Below, piece after piece: positions 47,237 through 56,694 of a stretch of DNA of 64,000 nt. The stretch spans positions 1 through 64,000 of the forward strand of contig NZ_BSOS01000013.1 in assembly GCF_030160635.1 (NCBI RefSeq). Reading direction: 5' to 3'. The notes under the pieces were generated by a model. The model made no database searches. It was not told where the DNA came from and worked only from the letters and a program-made list of their open reading frames with translations. The translations under genes and the position numbers were made by a program. This stretch comes from Acidocella aquatica (GTDB lineage Bacteria > Pseudomonadota > Alphaproteobacteria > Acetobacterales > Acetobacteraceae). Position 1 is the first letter of the stretch. Every line of letters starts with the position of its first letter.

Positions 47237-48376
47237 TCATAGGTCGGCGGGACGCGCGACGCGGTTACCGGCGAGGGTTTCCACCCTCCCCGCGAGTTCA
47301 AGCTCAAGTAGAACCGCCGTGACGGCGGCACCCGACAACTGGCAGCGCCGGGCGATCTCGTCAACTCCGGCCGGATCGGCGCCGATCAGCGCTGGGATTT
47401 CCAGGCGCGCGCGGGCGAGTTCACGGGCGCTCTCGGCAGGGTCCACCCAGGCGAATGCGGGTTCGGCGAAGCCGGACGGCGCGCCGTGCTGGAACATCGG
47501 GTCACGGCCCAGGCCCTGGCTGGCGGGGTGGCCCGGCAGGTTGGCCAGAACATCGGCGGCGGATTCCGTGAGGTGGGCGCCCTGGCGGATGAGGTCGTTG
47601 GCGCCCTGGGAGCGCGGGTCCAGCGGGGAGCCGGGGACACCGAACAGCTCGCGCCCCGCCTCAAGCGCCATGCGCGCGGTGAGCAGCGAGCCGGAGCGGG
47701 CCGCCGCCTCGATGACCACAAGGCCCAGCACCAGCCCGGCGATGATGCGGTTGCGCTTGGGGAAGTGGCGGGCAATGGGCGCGGTGCCGAGCGGGGCCTC
47801 GGCGACCACGGCGCCGTGTTGCGCGATCAGGCGTTGCAGTTTTTCGTTCTCGGGCGGGTAGGGCAGGTCCAGCCCGCCCGCGATGACCGCGATGGTCTTG
47901 CCGGTGCGCAGGGCGCCGGTGTGGGCGGCGGCATCTATCCCGCGCGCCAGGCCGGAGACCACGGTGAGGGATGCGGCCAGTTCCGCGCCAAGGGATTCAG
48001 CCAGGCGCATGCCGTTGGCCGAGGCGTTGCGCGCGCCGACGATGCCGATGGCGCGGGTGTGCAGGAGGCTGAGATCGCCCAGCACGGCGATGACCGGCGG
48101 CGCGTCGGGCAGTTGGGCCAGATATTCAGGGTATTCGGGCGTATTCAGGAAGATGAACTTCCCCCCCATGCGGGCAAGGGCCGCGAATTCGCGTTCGGCT
48201 TCCGCGGGCGTTGGAATGCGCGGCGCGGTGGCGCGGCCCCCGGCGCGGGCCAGCTCGGGCAGGGCGGCCAGGGCTTCGGCCGGGGTCTCGAAGCGCGAGA
48301 GCAGGCGGCGGTAGGTGATGGGGCCGACGCTCTCGGTGCGGACCAGACGCAGGCGGTCAATCTGCGGGGGCATCAC
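47237..48376 (-). CDS. dprA: DNA-processing protein DprA
   Basis: 379 residues. N-terminal helix-hairpin-helix-like region (LVRTESVGPITYRRLLSRFE), Rossmann core with IGIVGARNASANGMRLAESL, VVSGLARGIDAAAH, AVIAGGLDLPYPPEN and the SGSLLTARMALEAGR block, and a C-terminal winged helix (about 315-375). DprA loads RecA on incoming single-stranded DNA in transformation. It overlaps plsY upstream by 4 bases and directly precedes topA. Confidence 0.95.
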   Translation of the reverse strand: MMPPQIDRLRLVRTESVGPITYRRLLSRFETPAEALAALPELARAGGRATAPRIPTPAEAEREFAALARMGGKFIFLNTPEYPEYLAQLPDAPPVIAVLGDLSLLHTRAIGIVGARNASANGMRLAESLGAELAASLTVVSGLARGIDAAAHTGALRTGKTIAVIAGGLDLPYPPENEKLQRLIAQHGAVVAEAPLGTAPIARHFPKRNRIIAGLVLGLVVIEAAARSGSLLTARMALEAGRELFGVPGSPLDPRSQGANDLIRQGAHLTESAADVLANLPGHPASQGLGRDPMFQHGAPSGFAEPAFAWVDPAESARELARARLEIPALIGADPAGVDEIARRCQLSGAAVTAVLLELELAGRVETLAGNRVARPADL

Positions 48377-48954
48377 GCCTTCTGGCCGATTTTAGGCTCC
48401 GTGCCGGCCAGCAGCCGCTCAATGTTGGCGCGGTGCTTCCAGAACACCAGCGCCGCGATGATGAGCGCCAGCAAGGCGGTTTTCCAGGATTGAAAATACC
48501 AGGCGGCCGCGGGGGAGATGGCGAAGGCGGAGAGCGCCGCGAGCGAGGAGCGGCGCAATGTGGCCGCAACGGCGAGCCAGAGCGCGCAGCACAGCGCGCC
48601 CAGCGGCCAGCACACGCCCCAGAACACGCCAAGCCCCGTGGCAACGCCCTTGCCACCCTTAAACCCCAGCCAGACCGGGTAGAGATGGCCGAGAAACACC
48701 GCCAGCGCCGCCAGAAACACGCCGCCATGGGCATAATGGCGCACGAAAAGCACCACCAGCGTGCCCTTCACCGCATCCAGCAGCAGGGTGGCGGCGGCAA
48801 GTTTTTTGTTGCCGGTGCGCAGCACGTTGGTGGCGCCGATGTTGCCCGAGCCGATGGCGCGAATGTCCCCCAGACCGGCGGCGCGGGTGAGCAGCAGGCC
48901 AAAGGAGATGGACCCCACCATATAGGCGAACACGCAAAGCAGAAAAATCGTCAT
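48373..48954 (-). CDS. plsY: Glycerol-3-phosphate acyltransferase PlsY
   Basis: 193 residues with about five membrane segments. The three PlsY motifs are present: GSISFGLLLTRAAGLGDIRA with SGNIGATNVLRTG, GFKGGKGVATGLG, and a later loop near FWKHRANIERLLAGTEPK, which carries the usual HRxNIxRLLxGxE end. It transfers acyl from acyl-phosphate to glycerol-3-phosphate in phospholipid synthesis. Overlaps pyrC-like upstream and dprA downstream by 4 bases each. Confidence 0.96.
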   Translation of the reverse strand: MTIFLLCVFAYMVGSISFGLLLTRAAGLGDIRAIGSGNIGATNVLRTGNKKLAAATLLLDAVKGTLVVLFVRHYAHGGVFLAALAVFLGHLYPVWLGFKGGKGVATGLGVFWGVCWPLGALCCALWLAVAATLRRSSLAALSAFAISPAAAWYFQSWKTALLALIIAALVFWKHRANIERLLAGTEPKIGQKA

Positions 48955-50219
48955 CCAAAGACCCTTACACCGGCTTTCCAGGTGCCCAGCACCACGCCTT
49001 CGAGCGCGCGGCCGTCAAAGGGCGTGTTTTGCGCCTTGCCCGGCATCTGCCCGGCGTTCACCTGCCAGGAGCGCTCGGGGTGGAACAGGCAGAGATCAGC
49101 CGGCGCGCCTTTGGCGATGACACCCGCGTTGATGCCGAGCCACGCGGCCGGGCGGGCGGTGAGCAGGGCAAGCGCCTGGGGCAGCGTGAGGTGGCCTGAT
49201 TGCACCTGCGCCAATGTGACGCCAAGCAGTGTTGCCAGGCCAGCGCCGCCGGGAGAGGCTTCGGCGAAGGGGAGGCGCTTGTCGTCGGCGTCGCGCGGCT
49301 GATGGTCGGAGGCGATGGCGTCAATTGTGCCATCGCGCAAGGCGGCCAGCACAGCCTGACGGTCAGCCTCCGCGCGCAGCGGCGGCGAGAGCTTGGCATA
49401 GGTGCGGTAGCCGCCGATCGCGGTCTCGTTGAGGTCAAAATAGGGCGGGGCGGTGTCACAGGTCACGCGCAGGCCCTTGTCCTTGGCCTGGCGGATCAGC
49501 GCCAGGGCCTCGGCGGTGGTGACATGGGCGAAATGCACGGCGCTATTGGCCATCTCGGCCAGGCGGATATCACGCGCCACGCAGATGGCCTCGGCGGCGG
49601 CGGGGATGCCGGGCAGGCCCATCCAGCTGGCGCGCGCGCCGCTGGTGGCGGCGCCGCTCTTGGCCAGCTCATAATCTTCAGGGTGTTGCACAATGCGCAT
49701 GCCAAAACCGCTGGCGTAGCTCAGGGCGAGACGCATCAGGCGCGAGGAGGCGATGGTTTTGGCGCCATCGGTGAAGGCGATGGCCCCGGCGGCTTTCAAC
49801 AGCCCGTATTCGGCCAGCTCCTGCCCGGCGCAGCCGCGCGTGGCGGCGGCGTAGGGCAACAGGCTGACACTGCCGGTCTCGGCACCGCGCGCGGTGATGA
49901 GATGGACCAAGGCTGGGTCGTCGATGGGGGGGGAGCTGTCAGGCAGCACGGCGATGGTGGTGATGCCGCCCGCCGCCGCCGCCGCCGCCGCGCTGGCGAT
50001 GGTCTCGCGGTATTCAAACCCCGGCTCGCCGAGGCTGGCGCGCATGTCCACCAGGCCGGGGCAGAGCACGGCGCCCTCGGCCTCGATGATCGTGGCGCCA
50101 TCGGGCTGGCCGAGCGAGGGGCCAAAATCGGCGATGCGGCCATCCTTCACCAGCAGCTCGCCCGCAACCAGGGCCTGCGCGGCACTATCCAGATATCTGA
50201 TTTTACGGAACAGGATCAT
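48951..50219 (-). CDS. Dihydroorotase-like protein lacking the HxH metal pair
   Basis: 422 residues of the type I dihydroorotase family. The first metal motif, normally PGLxDxHxHxREPG, reads [14 protein letters not shown], so both His ligands are missing. Later positions remain: [19 protein letters not shown] and IASDHQPRD. The start overlaps the pyrB stop by 4 bases. Such defective homologues next to pyrB (PyrX/PyrC' of pseudomonads) support aspartate transcarbamoylase assembly rather than catalysis; that role here is inferred. An Ala run (about residue 77-84) is encoded by GCC/GCG triplet repeats near 49970-49995. Confidence 0.88.
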   Translation of the reverse strand: MILFRKIRYLDSAAQALVAGELLVKDGRIADFGPSLGQPDGATIIEAEGAVLCPGLVDMRASLGEPGFEYRETIASAAAAAAAGGITTIAVLPDSSPPIDDPALVHLITARGAETGSVSLLPYAAATRGCAGQELAEYGLLKAAGAIAFTDGAKTIASSRLMRLALSYASGFGMRIVQHPEDYELAKSGAATSGARASWMGLPGIPAAAEAICVARDIRLAEMANSAVHFAHVTTAEALALIRQAKDKGLRVTCDTAPPYFDLNETAIGGYRTYAKLSPPLRAEADRQAVLAALRDGTIDAIASDHQPRDADDKRLPFAEASPGGAGLATLLGVTLAQVQSGHLTLPQALALLTARPAAWLGINAGVIAKGAPADLCLFHPERSWQVNAGQMPGKAQNTPFDGRALEGVVLGTWKAGVRVFG

Positions 50220-51142
50220 AGGATTTCACCCCGCGCCAGAGCGTCAAGCACGGCCATGCGCACCGCCACGCCCATTTCCACCTGCTCCCTGATGAGCGAA
50301 CGCACCGGGTCGTCGGCAACGTCGCTGTCAATCTCGACGCCGCGATTCATCGGGCCGGGGTGCATCACCAGCGCGTCTGGCTTGGCGAAGCCGAGCTTGC
50401 GGCGGTCCAGCCCGTAATAGGCGAAAAACTCGCGCGAGGAGGGGATCAGCCCGGCGGACATGCGCTCTTTTTGCAGGCGCAGGGCCATCACGATGTCAGC
50501 GCCGTTCAGACCCTCCTCCATGTCATGACACACGGTGACGCCCGCGGCCTCGATGCCGGAGGGAATGAGGGTGGGCGGGCCGACAACCCGCACGAAATTG
50601 CCCATCATGGTGAGCAGCAGAATATTGGACCGCGCAACGCGCGAATGCGCGATGTCGCCGCAAATCGCCACGGTGAGGCCGGAGATGCGGCCCTTGCGGC
50701 GGCGGATGGTCAGGGCATCAAGCAGCGCCTGGGTGGGGTGCTCATGGGTGCCGTCACCCGCGTTGATGACCGAGGCTTCAACCTTCTGCGCCAGCAGCGC
50801 GGGGGCGCCGGAGCGGTTGTGGCGCACCACCAGCAGGTCGCAGTTCATGGCGTTGAGGGTCGCCGCCGTGTCCAGCAGGGTCTCACCCTTGGTGACCGAG
50901 GAGGTGGAGACGGACATGTTGATAACATCCGCGCCCAGCCGCTTGCCGGCCAGCTCGAAACTGGTGCGGGTGCGGGTGGAATCCTCAAAGAAGAGGTTGA
51001 TCAGCGTGCGCCCGCGCAGGGAATCCCGCTGGGTTTTGCCGGAACGGTTGAGGAGGACGTAGCTCTCCGCGAGGTCGAGCAACGAGGTGACGGCGACCGG
51101 GTTCAACCCCTCGATGCCGAGCAGATGCTTGGGAGATGTCAT
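50216..51142 (-). CDS. pyrB: Aspartate carbamoyltransferase catalytic subunit
   Basis: 308 residues from ATG 51142 ([15 protein letters not shown]); longer frames to 51220 add unlikely residues. Carbamoyl-phosphate site [51 protein letters not shown] and [13 protein letters not shown] all match PyrB. First committed step of pyrimidine synthesis. It heads pyrB-pyrC-like-plsY-dprA-topA, joined by 4-base overlaps up to dprA. It diverges from a Spy-like gene; the 135-base gap holds both promoters. Confidence 0.97.
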   Translation of the reverse strand: MTSPKHLLGIEGLNPVAVTSLLDLAESYVLLNRSGKTQRDSLRGRTLINLFFEDSTRTRTSFELAGKRLGADVINMSVSTSSVTKGETLLDTAATLNAMNCDLLVVRHNRSGAPALLAQKVEASVINAGDGTHEHPTQALLDALTIRRRKGRISGLTVAICGDIAHSRVARSNILLLTMMGNFVRVVGPPTLIPSGIEAAGVTVCHDMEEGLNGADIVMALRLQKERMSAGLIPSSREFFAYYGLDRRKLGFAKPDALVMHPGPMNRGVEIDSDVADDPVRSLIREQVEMGVAVRMAVLDALARGEIL

Positions 51143-51277
51143 TAAAACCCGGTTAGACCACATTCGCCCGCGTCGTGTGAAGGGTTTGGAGCGAATTATC
51201 CTGTTCTTGACGCAGATCATGGCGCAAACGCCTGGCGCGGGGTTAGGTCGCGGGCACTCAGGAGAAGGGGTTTTGCC

Positions 51278-51931
51278 ATGAGGCCATTACGTGGATTTAC
51301 AGTGTTCGGTAGCGCGGTTTTGTTGTTTGGGGGGCTGGCCGCGTATTCCGCCGCGCAGACACCTGGCGACCAGAGCGCGCCGCCGGCCAGCTACGGTCCG
51401 GGGATGATGAGCGGCTGGGGCGGCGGTTATGGCCCCGGCCCGGGCATGATGGGCGGCTGGGGCGGCGGCTACGCCCCCGGAATGATGAACGGCTGGGGAG
51501 GTGGAGGCTGGAAAGCCAAATCCGGCCCGGCGGCCAGCGAGACCATGTTTGCCGCGCTCAAGCAGGAGCTGAATATCACGCAGGCGCAGAGCGCTGACTG
51601 GGATACATACACCACCGCAGTCACCGCGGCTGATCAGGCGATGTGGCCCGCGATGCGCGCCTTGTTGCAAGGTGCCACGGCCAAAACCGCGCCGGACGAT
51701 CAGTTCACCTTGATGAGCCAGATGATTGATCTGCGTAAGCAGGATTTCGACAAGAAACACGCCGCCGCGCAGGCTTTGCTGCCGCATCTGACAGCCTTCC
51801 AAAGCGGGCAGGCAACCGAAATTTTGCCCGGGTTGGCCGAGGCGGGCAGGGGGATGGCTGGTTGCGGCCGGGGCTTTGGCCGGGAGGGCATGTGGCAAGG
51901 GATGATGGGCTTTGGCGGCCCGCCGTTCTGA
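51278..51931 (+). CDS. Periplasmic Spy/CpxP-like protein with Gly-Trp-Met repeats
   Basis: 217 residues, preceded by AGGAGAAGG. Signal peptide with hydrophobic core [20 protein letters not shown], cleavage near SAAQ-TP. Residues ~38-78 are three imperfect repeats [15 protein letters not shown] / [14 protein letters not shown] / MMNGWGGGG. Residues ~85-190 are helical and fit the LTXXQ/Spy fold ([51 protein letters not shown]). The tail is again Gly/Met-rich. Relatives bind metals or unfolded proteins in the periplasm. A Rieske gene follows on the same strand. Confidence 0.82.
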   Translation: MRPLRGFTVFGSAVLLFGGLAAYSAAQTPGDQSAPPASYGPGMMSGWGGGYGPGPGMMGGWGGGYAPGMMNGWGGGGWKAKSGPAASETMFAALKQELNITQAQSADWDTYTTAVTAADQAMWPAMRALLQGATAKTAPDDQFTLMSQMIDLRKQDFDKKHAAAQALLPHLTAFQSGQATEILPGLAEAGRGMAGCGRGFGREGMWQGMMGFGGPPF

Positions 51932-52033
51932 TACCAGAGTTCACACGGTTGCCGCTTGAGAAATGGGCCGTATTGCATCAGAAACGATGTGGCGAGAGCC
52001 AAAACGGCCTTATTTTACAAGGGAGACGCCCGA

Positions 52034-52399
52034 ATGAGCCAGATCGAAGCCGCCAAATCCGACCAGGTGCGCGATAGTAAGCTGCATATTGTTAACGCAG
52101 GCGGGCATTCCGTCGCGCTAACACGCGTAAACGGCAAAGTGCAGGCGTTTGTGAACAAATGCCCGCATCTGGGCATGCCGCTGACCAAGGGCAAGATTGA
52201 GGGCGGGGCGGTGACCTGCCCGTTTCACGGCTCGAAGTTCGACATCTGCTCGGGCCGCAACATGGACTGGGTGAAGAGCCTCCTCGGGATGCCGCTGCCG
52301 GGTTGGGCACAGAGCGCGCTGGCCATGGGCAAGAAGCCCACCGGATTGAAGACGCTGGCCGCGACAGAAAAGGACGGCGCGATTTTTCTGGAAGTTTAA
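52034..52399 (+). CDS. Rieske [2Fe-2S] domain protein
   Basis: 121 residues from ATG 52034, with GGGAG about 9 bases upstream. The cluster ligands are clear: CPHLG and CPFHG, 16 residues apart (CxH...CxxH), followed by SKFDICSGRN. No transmembrane helix, so a soluble ferredoxin-like protein, similar to Rieske components of dioxygenases or nitrite reductases, but without partner genes. The last codons (ATT TTT CTG GAA GTT TAA) form the first copy of a triplicated 20-bp unit. Confidence 0.92.
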   Translation: MSQIEAAKSDQVRDSKLHIVNAGGHSVALTRVNGKVQAFVNKCPHLGMPLTKGKIEGGAVTCPFHGSKFDICSGRNMDWVKSLLGMPLPGWAQSALAMGKKPTGLKTLAATEKDGAIFLEV

Positions 52400-52440
52400 G
52401 AATTTTTCTGGAAGTTTAAGAATTTTTCTGGAAGTTTAAG
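52381..52440. repeat. 20-bp tandem repeat, 3 copies, containing the Rieske gene's 3' end
   Basis: Three head-to-tail units of (G/A)ATTTTTCTGGAAGTTTAAG at 52381-52400, 52401-52420 and 52421-52440; only the first base differs (G in copy 1). Copy 1 is the end of the Rieske coding region with its TAA; copies 2 and 3 are past the stop. Near-identity points to a recent slippage duplication or active turnover. Confidence 0.95.
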
Positions 52441-52446
52441 ACAAGG

Positions 52447-52474
52447 GGCGGCCGGGGCTTGCGGCCGCCTTTTT
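52447..52474 (+). terminator. Rho-independent terminator after the Rieske gene
   Basis: GGCGGCCG (52447-52454), 7-base loop, CGGCCGCC (52462-52469), then TTTTT. An 8-bp perfect GC stem with U-tract ends the Spy-like/Rieske transcript, 7 bases after the triplicated repeat. Confidence 0.9.
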
Positions 52475-52552
52475 CCTGGCCTCCATAAATCGCAGAATCA
52501 ATATTATGGAAAGTCGAAATACAGGCTCCAGCAGCGATCCGCGGCGGAGCGG

Positions 52553-53560
52553 TTAGATTTCAATGCCGATTTTGCCGAAATGGGCGTTGGATTCCTGGTA
52601 ACGGAATGCGTCAACCAATTGTTCCAGCGGGAAAGTCTTGTCGATCACCGGTTTTAGCCCCGTGGCTTCCAATGCGCGGATCAGATCAAGCTGGTGCTGC
52701 CGGCTGCCGACGGTGACGCCAACGACATGGGCCTGGCGCATCATGATGGCCGCGGTGGGAATCGGGCCGGCAAAACCCGCCAGCACGCCGATCAGCGCGA
52801 TATGCCCGCCAAGACGCAGCGATTGGATGGATTGCGGCAAAGTGCCTGCCCCGCCGATCTCCACCACAATGTCCACGCCGCGCCCGCCGGTTATCGCGCG
52901 CGCCGCTACGCCCCATTCGGGCTGCTCGCGGTAGTTGATGAGATGATCCGCGCCCAGCGCCTTCAGCCTTTCCAGCTTTGCCGCCGAGGAGGAGGTGGCG
53001 ATGACCGTCGCGCCAAAGGCCTTGGCCAGTTGCAGCGCGAAGATGGAGACCCCGCCGGTGCCCTGGATCAGCACCGTGTCGCCCGCTTTCACGCCGCCGT
53101 CGGCGACCAGGCCCTTCCAGGCGGTGACCCCGGCGCAGGTGATCGCCGCCGATTCGACATGGTTGAGATGCCTTGGCGCGCGCGTGAACCAGGTGGAAGG
53201 CGCGGTCACGGCCTCGCGGGCATAGCCGTCCATGCCGTCGCCGGGGACGTATTGGAAGCCTTCGTCAGGCGCGCGGCCATCCAGCCAATGGGGGAAAAAA
53301 GTCGTGAGCACGGCATCGCCGGGGGTGAAATCACGCACGCCCTCGCCAACCGCCGCCACCTCACCCGCGCCATCAGACATCGGGATGCGCCCGGCAGCGG
53401 CCGGGATCATCCCGGAGACAACCGCATAATCATGATAATTCAGGCTACTGGCACGCAAAGATACCGTGATTTCGCCAGGGCCTGGCGGCGCGGCGGCGGG
53501 CAGGTTAACCAAGGTGAGCGCGGCGAGCGTGGCCGGGGCGCCAATGCGAACTGCTTTCAT
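52553..53560 (-). CDS. NAD(P)-dependent medium-chain alcohol dehydrogenase/quinone oxidoreductase
   Basis: 335 residues. GroES-like N-terminus (LRASSLNYHDYAVVSGMIPA; IPMSDGAGEVAAVGEGVRDF; PGDAVLTTFFPHWLDG) and Rossmann domain with VLIQGTGGVSIFALQLAKAFGATVIATSSS and LGADHLINY. The usual catalytic-zinc cysteine after the N-terminal strand is replaced, and the profile is closest to zinc-free quinone oxidoreductase-like members. Substrate unknown. It starts 28 bases after the upstream MBL gene on the same strand. Confidence 0.88.
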   Translation of the reverse strand: MKAVRIGAPATLAALTLVNLPAAAPPGPGEITVSLRASSLNYHDYAVVSGMIPAAAGRIPMSDGAGEVAAVGEGVRDFTPGDAVLTTFFPHWLDGRAPDEGFQYVPGDGMDGYAREAVTAPSTWFTRAPRHLNHVESAAITCAGVTAWKGLVADGGVKAGDTVLIQGTGGVSIFALQLAKAFGATVIATSSSAAKLERLKALGADHLINYREQPEWGVAARAITGGRGVDIVVEIGGAGTLPQSIQSLRLGGHIALIGVLAGFAGPIPTAAIMMRQAHVVGVTVGSRQHQLDLIRALEATGLKPVIDKTFPLEQLVDAFRYQESNAHFGKIGIEI

Positions 53561-53588
53561 GCAGGCGTTATCCTCTTGTTTTATTGTT

Positions 53589-54377
53589 TCAGGCTTCGAT
53601 CACCATGCCATCGTATCCTGGTTCCACGCCAGCGGGCAGCGTGGCGCGCAGGTGCTGGTAGTCCATATCCGGCCCCAGATGCGTAAGCACGGTGCGCCTG
53701 GGGCGCAGGCGCTCCACCCAGCCGAGCACGGTGGCCAGATTGGCATGCGTCGGGTGGATCGGGCCTGGGGTGAAGCAATCTATCACCAGCACGTCGAGAT
53801 TTTCCAGCGCTTCGAGCGCGGTCTCGTCCAGCCGCACGACATCCGTGCAGTAGGCCAGGTTTTCCACGCGCAGGCCGAGCGAGCGCATTGTGCCGTGGTC
53901 CTGGTTAATAAACCGCGCGGGAAGGCCTTGAATTTCCACGATGTTTCCTGGCTCGACCGTATGCGGCACCAGCACCGGGCGGTAGAAGAAGCCGCCGCTG
54001 AACGGGCGGAAAGCGTAGTCGAACCGCTGGTACAACTCGCCCCAGGTGCATGTATCGGTGTAGGCCGGCAGCGGCGCGCCCAGCAGGCGGTTGAGAATAC
54101 GGATTTCATCCAGCCCCGCGATATGGTCGGCATGGGCATGGGTGTAGACCAGCGCGTCGATGCGCCCAATGCCGCAGGCGATAAGCTGCAAGCGCAGATC
54201 GGGCGAGGTGTCGACCAATATTCGTTTGTTTTCAGTTGATTCGATGACGATGCTGGAGCGCGTGCGGCGGTTGCGCGGCTCGGCGGGGTCGGTCTTGCCC
54301 CAGTCGCCAAAACCGCCGGGGCCGCCGATCTGCGGCAGCCCGGCCGAGCCGCCAACCCCCAGCAGCGTAACCTTCAT
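53589..54377 (-). CDS. MBL-fold phosphodiesterase, PhnP-like
   Basis: 262 residues. MKVTLLGVGGSAGLPQIGGP opens like PhnP-type enzymes; metal motifs are TSPDLRLQL, YTHAHADHIAGLDEIR (HxHxDH), then NQDHG, and VIDCFTP and VLTHLGPDMDY near the end. The family cleaves cyclic phosphodiesters. In many alphaproteobacteria it follows tatD, as here, with a 4-base overlap; its substrate is not established. Confidence 0.88.
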   Translation of the reverse strand: MKVTLLGVGGSAGLPQIGGPGGFGDWGKTDPAEPRNRRTRSSIVIESTENKRILVDTSPDLRLQLIACGIGRIDALVYTHAHADHIAGLDEIRILNRLLGAPLPAYTDTCTWGELYQRFDYAFRPFSGGFFYRPVLVPHTVEPGNIVEIQGLPARFINQDHGTMRSLGLRVENLAYCTDVVRLDETALEALENLDVLVIDCFTPGPIHPTHANLATVLGWVERLRPRRTVLTHLGPDMDYQHLRATLPAGVEPGYDGMVIEA

Positions 54378-55153
54378 GCCGCCTTGCCGTAGAGGGTGTG
54401 GAAATTCCGGGTTGTGAGTTCCGCCACCGCCTCGGGCGATATCCTTTTGATTTCAGATAATACCTTGGCGGTATGCACAGTGTAGGCCGGCTCATTGCGC
54501 TTGCCCCGGAACGGCACGGGGGCAAGATAGGGGGAGTCAGTTTCCACCAGCAGGCGCTCCAGCGGCATATCTGCGGCGATTTCCCGCAATTCCAACGATT
54601 TGGGGAAGGTTAAAATACCGGAGAAGGAGATATAGCCGCCCATCGCCACCGCCGCCTCGGCCAGTTTGCGGGTGGAGGAAAAACAGTGCAGCAAAAAGCC
54701 GAAATCGCCGCCCCCCGCCCGCTCCTCCTGCAAAATGCGGATGATGTCGTCATCGGCGTCGCGCGCATGGATGGCCAGCGGCAGGCCGGAGATTTGCGCC
54801 GCGCGGATATTGGCCCGGAAATTTTGCGCCTGCACGTCACGCGAGGCTTTTTCGTAGAAATAATCCAGCCCGCTCTCACCGATGCCGATCACCTTCGGGT
54901 GTTTCGCCATCTCGGCGATCGCCTCCGGTGCCGCGACCGGCAAAACATCCGCCGCGTGGTTGGGGTGAACCCCGACGCAGGCCCAGACATTATCATATTT
55001 TTCTGCAATGTCAATGGCTTGTTGTGATTGTTTGAGGGTAACCCCGATTGTCACCAGGGTTTCCACGCCGGCGGCGCGGGCGCGTTCCACCACCGCGGCT
55101 TCCTCACCGGGCTGGTTGAAATAGTCGAGATGGCAATGCGTATCGACCAGCAT
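54374..55153 (-). CDS. tatD: TatD-family metal-dependent hydrolase
   Basis: 259 residues. Metal motifs: MLVDTHCHLDYF, GESGLDYFYE, PLAIHARDADDD, LLHCFSST and VETDSPYLAPVPFRGKRNEP. TatD-type enzymes are metal-dependent deoxyribonucleases. The start codon overlaps the metG stop (TAATG). The order metG-tatD-MBL is conserved in proteobacteria. Confidence 0.94.
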   Translation of the reverse strand: MLVDTHCHLDYFNQPGEEAAVVERARAAGVETLVTIGVTLKQSQQAIDIAEKYDNVWACVGVHPNHAADVLPVAAPEAIAEMAKHPKVIGIGESGLDYFYEKASRDVQAQNFRANIRAAQISGLPLAIHARDADDDIIRILQEERAGGGDFGFLLHCFSSTRKLAEAAVAMGGYISFSGILTFPKSLELREIAADMPLERLLVETDSPYLAPVPFRGKRNEPAYTVHTAKVLSEIKRISPEAVAELTTRNFHTLYGKAA

Positions 55154-56694
55154 TATTTGGCCTCCGCCTCGACGAAGCGGGGGAACAGCCCGGCCGGGGC
55201 GGGCAGCGGCGTGCCTTCGGCCAGCGCGGTATCCAGCGCGGTGAACTGGCGCGCATCCGCCGCCACGCCAAGCTGGTCCAGCAGCTTGGCCATGCTGCCG
55301 GGCATGAAGGGCTGCAGCAACAGCGCCACGGTGCGCAGGACGGCGGCCAGCACGAACAACACCGTGTTCATGCGCGCGATGTCGCTCTTGCGCAGTGCCC
55401 AGGGGGCCTGGTGGTCGATATAGCCATCGGCGGCGCGGATCAGCTTCCAGGTCTCGTCCAGCGCCTCGTGGAAGGCAAGGCGCGACATTGCCCCCCTCAC
55501 CTTCTCCGGCAGCTCGGCTGCCAGCTCCAGCAGCACATGGTCAGCCTCATGCAGCGTGCCTTTTGGCGGCACCACGCCGCCGGCGTTTTTGGCGATGAAG
55601 GAGAGCGTGCGCTGCGCCAGATTGCCGATGCCGTTGGCAAGCTCCGCATTTGTCCGTGAAATCAGCGCCTTGCGGGAGAAATCGCCATCGTTGCCGAAGG
55701 GCACCTCGCGCAGCAGGAAGAAGCGCACCGTGTCCAGGCCGAATTCTTCCACCAAGGGGCGCACATCGATGAAATTGCCGGTCGATTTGCTCATCTTCTC
55801 GCCCTCGACCGTCCACCAGCCGTGCGAGAACACTTTTTCAGGCAATGCCAGCCCCGCGCCCATGAGGAAGGCAGGCCAGTACACGGCGTGGAAGCGGATG
55901 ATCTCCTTGCCCACCAGATGCAGGCTGGCCGGCCAATACCCCCCGCGCGGGCCGTTAAGGTCCGGGTATCCGGCGGCAGTGATGTAGTTCACCAGCGCGT
56001 CGAGCCAGACATACATCACATGTTTCTCATCGCCCGGCACCGGAATGCCCCAGGAGAAGCTGGTGCGGCTGATGGAGAGGTCCTTAAGGCCGCCGCGCAC
56101 GAAGGAGAGGATCTCGTTGCGCTTGGCCTGGGGGGCAATGAAATCCGGGTTGGCCTCGTAATAGGCCAGAAGCCTGTCCTGGAAGGCGCTGAGTTTAAAG
56201 AAATACGACGGCTCGATCACCCATTCCACCGGGGCGCCGCTCGGGGCCCTTTTGGTGCCGTCCGGCCCGGTTGTGAGCTCTTCCTCATCGTAGAAAGCCT
56301 CGTCGCGCACCGCGTACCAGCCCTCATAGGCGCCGAGGTAGATGGCCCCATTTTCCTGCAATTTCAGCCAGATGGCCTGCGCGCTGGCCTTGTGCCGCGC
56401 CTCGGTGGTGCGGATGAAGTCATCGTTGGAGATGTTCATCCGCCGCGCCATGTCCTGAAAATCAGCGGAGACCTTGTCGGTGAAACTCTGCGGATCAATG
56501 CCCGCGGCGCGGGCGGCGGCTTCCACCTTCTGGCCGTGCTCATCGGTGCCGGTGAGGAAAAACACATCGAACCCGTCCAGCCGCTTGAAGCGGGCCAGCA
56601 CATCGGCGGCGACCGAGGTATAGGCGTGGCCGAGGTGCGGCGCGCCGTTCACATAATAAATCGGCGTGGTGATATAAAATTTCTGTTGATTCAT
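55153..56694 (-). CDS. metG: Methionyl-tRNA synthetase
   Basis: 513 residues, the short form without the C-terminal tRNA-binding extension. Class Ia motifs: YYVNGAPHLGHAYTSVAADV (HIGH as HLGH) and EGEKMSKSTGNFIDVRPLV (KMSKS). Anticodon-binding helical domain from about residue 385. It charges tRNA-Met. It overlaps holB by 4 bases and tatD by 1. Confidence 0.97.
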   Translation of the reverse strand: MNQQKFYITTPIYYVNGAPHLGHAYTSVAADVLARFKRLDGFDVFFLTGTDEHGQKVEAAARAAGIDPQSFTDKVSADFQDMARRMNISNDDFIRTTEARHKASAQAIWLKLQENGAIYLGAYEGWYAVRDEAFYDEEELTTGPDGTKRAPSGAPVEWVIEPSYFFKLSAFQDRLLAYYEANPDFIAPQAKRNEILSFVRGGLKDLSISRTSFSWGIPVPGDEKHVMYVWLDALVNYITAAGYPDLNGPRGGYWPASLHLVGKEIIRFHAVYWPAFLMGAGLALPEKVFSHGWWTVEGEKMSKSTGNFIDVRPLVEEFGLDTVRFFLLREVPFGNDGDFSRKALISRTNAELANGIGNLAQRTLSFIAKNAGGVVPPKGTLHEADHVLLELAAELPEKVRGAMSRLAFHEALDETWKLIRAADGYIDHQAPWALRKSDIARMNTVLFVLAAVLRTVALLLQPFMPGSMAKLLDQLGVAADARQFTALDTALAEGTPLPAPAGLFPRFVEAEAK

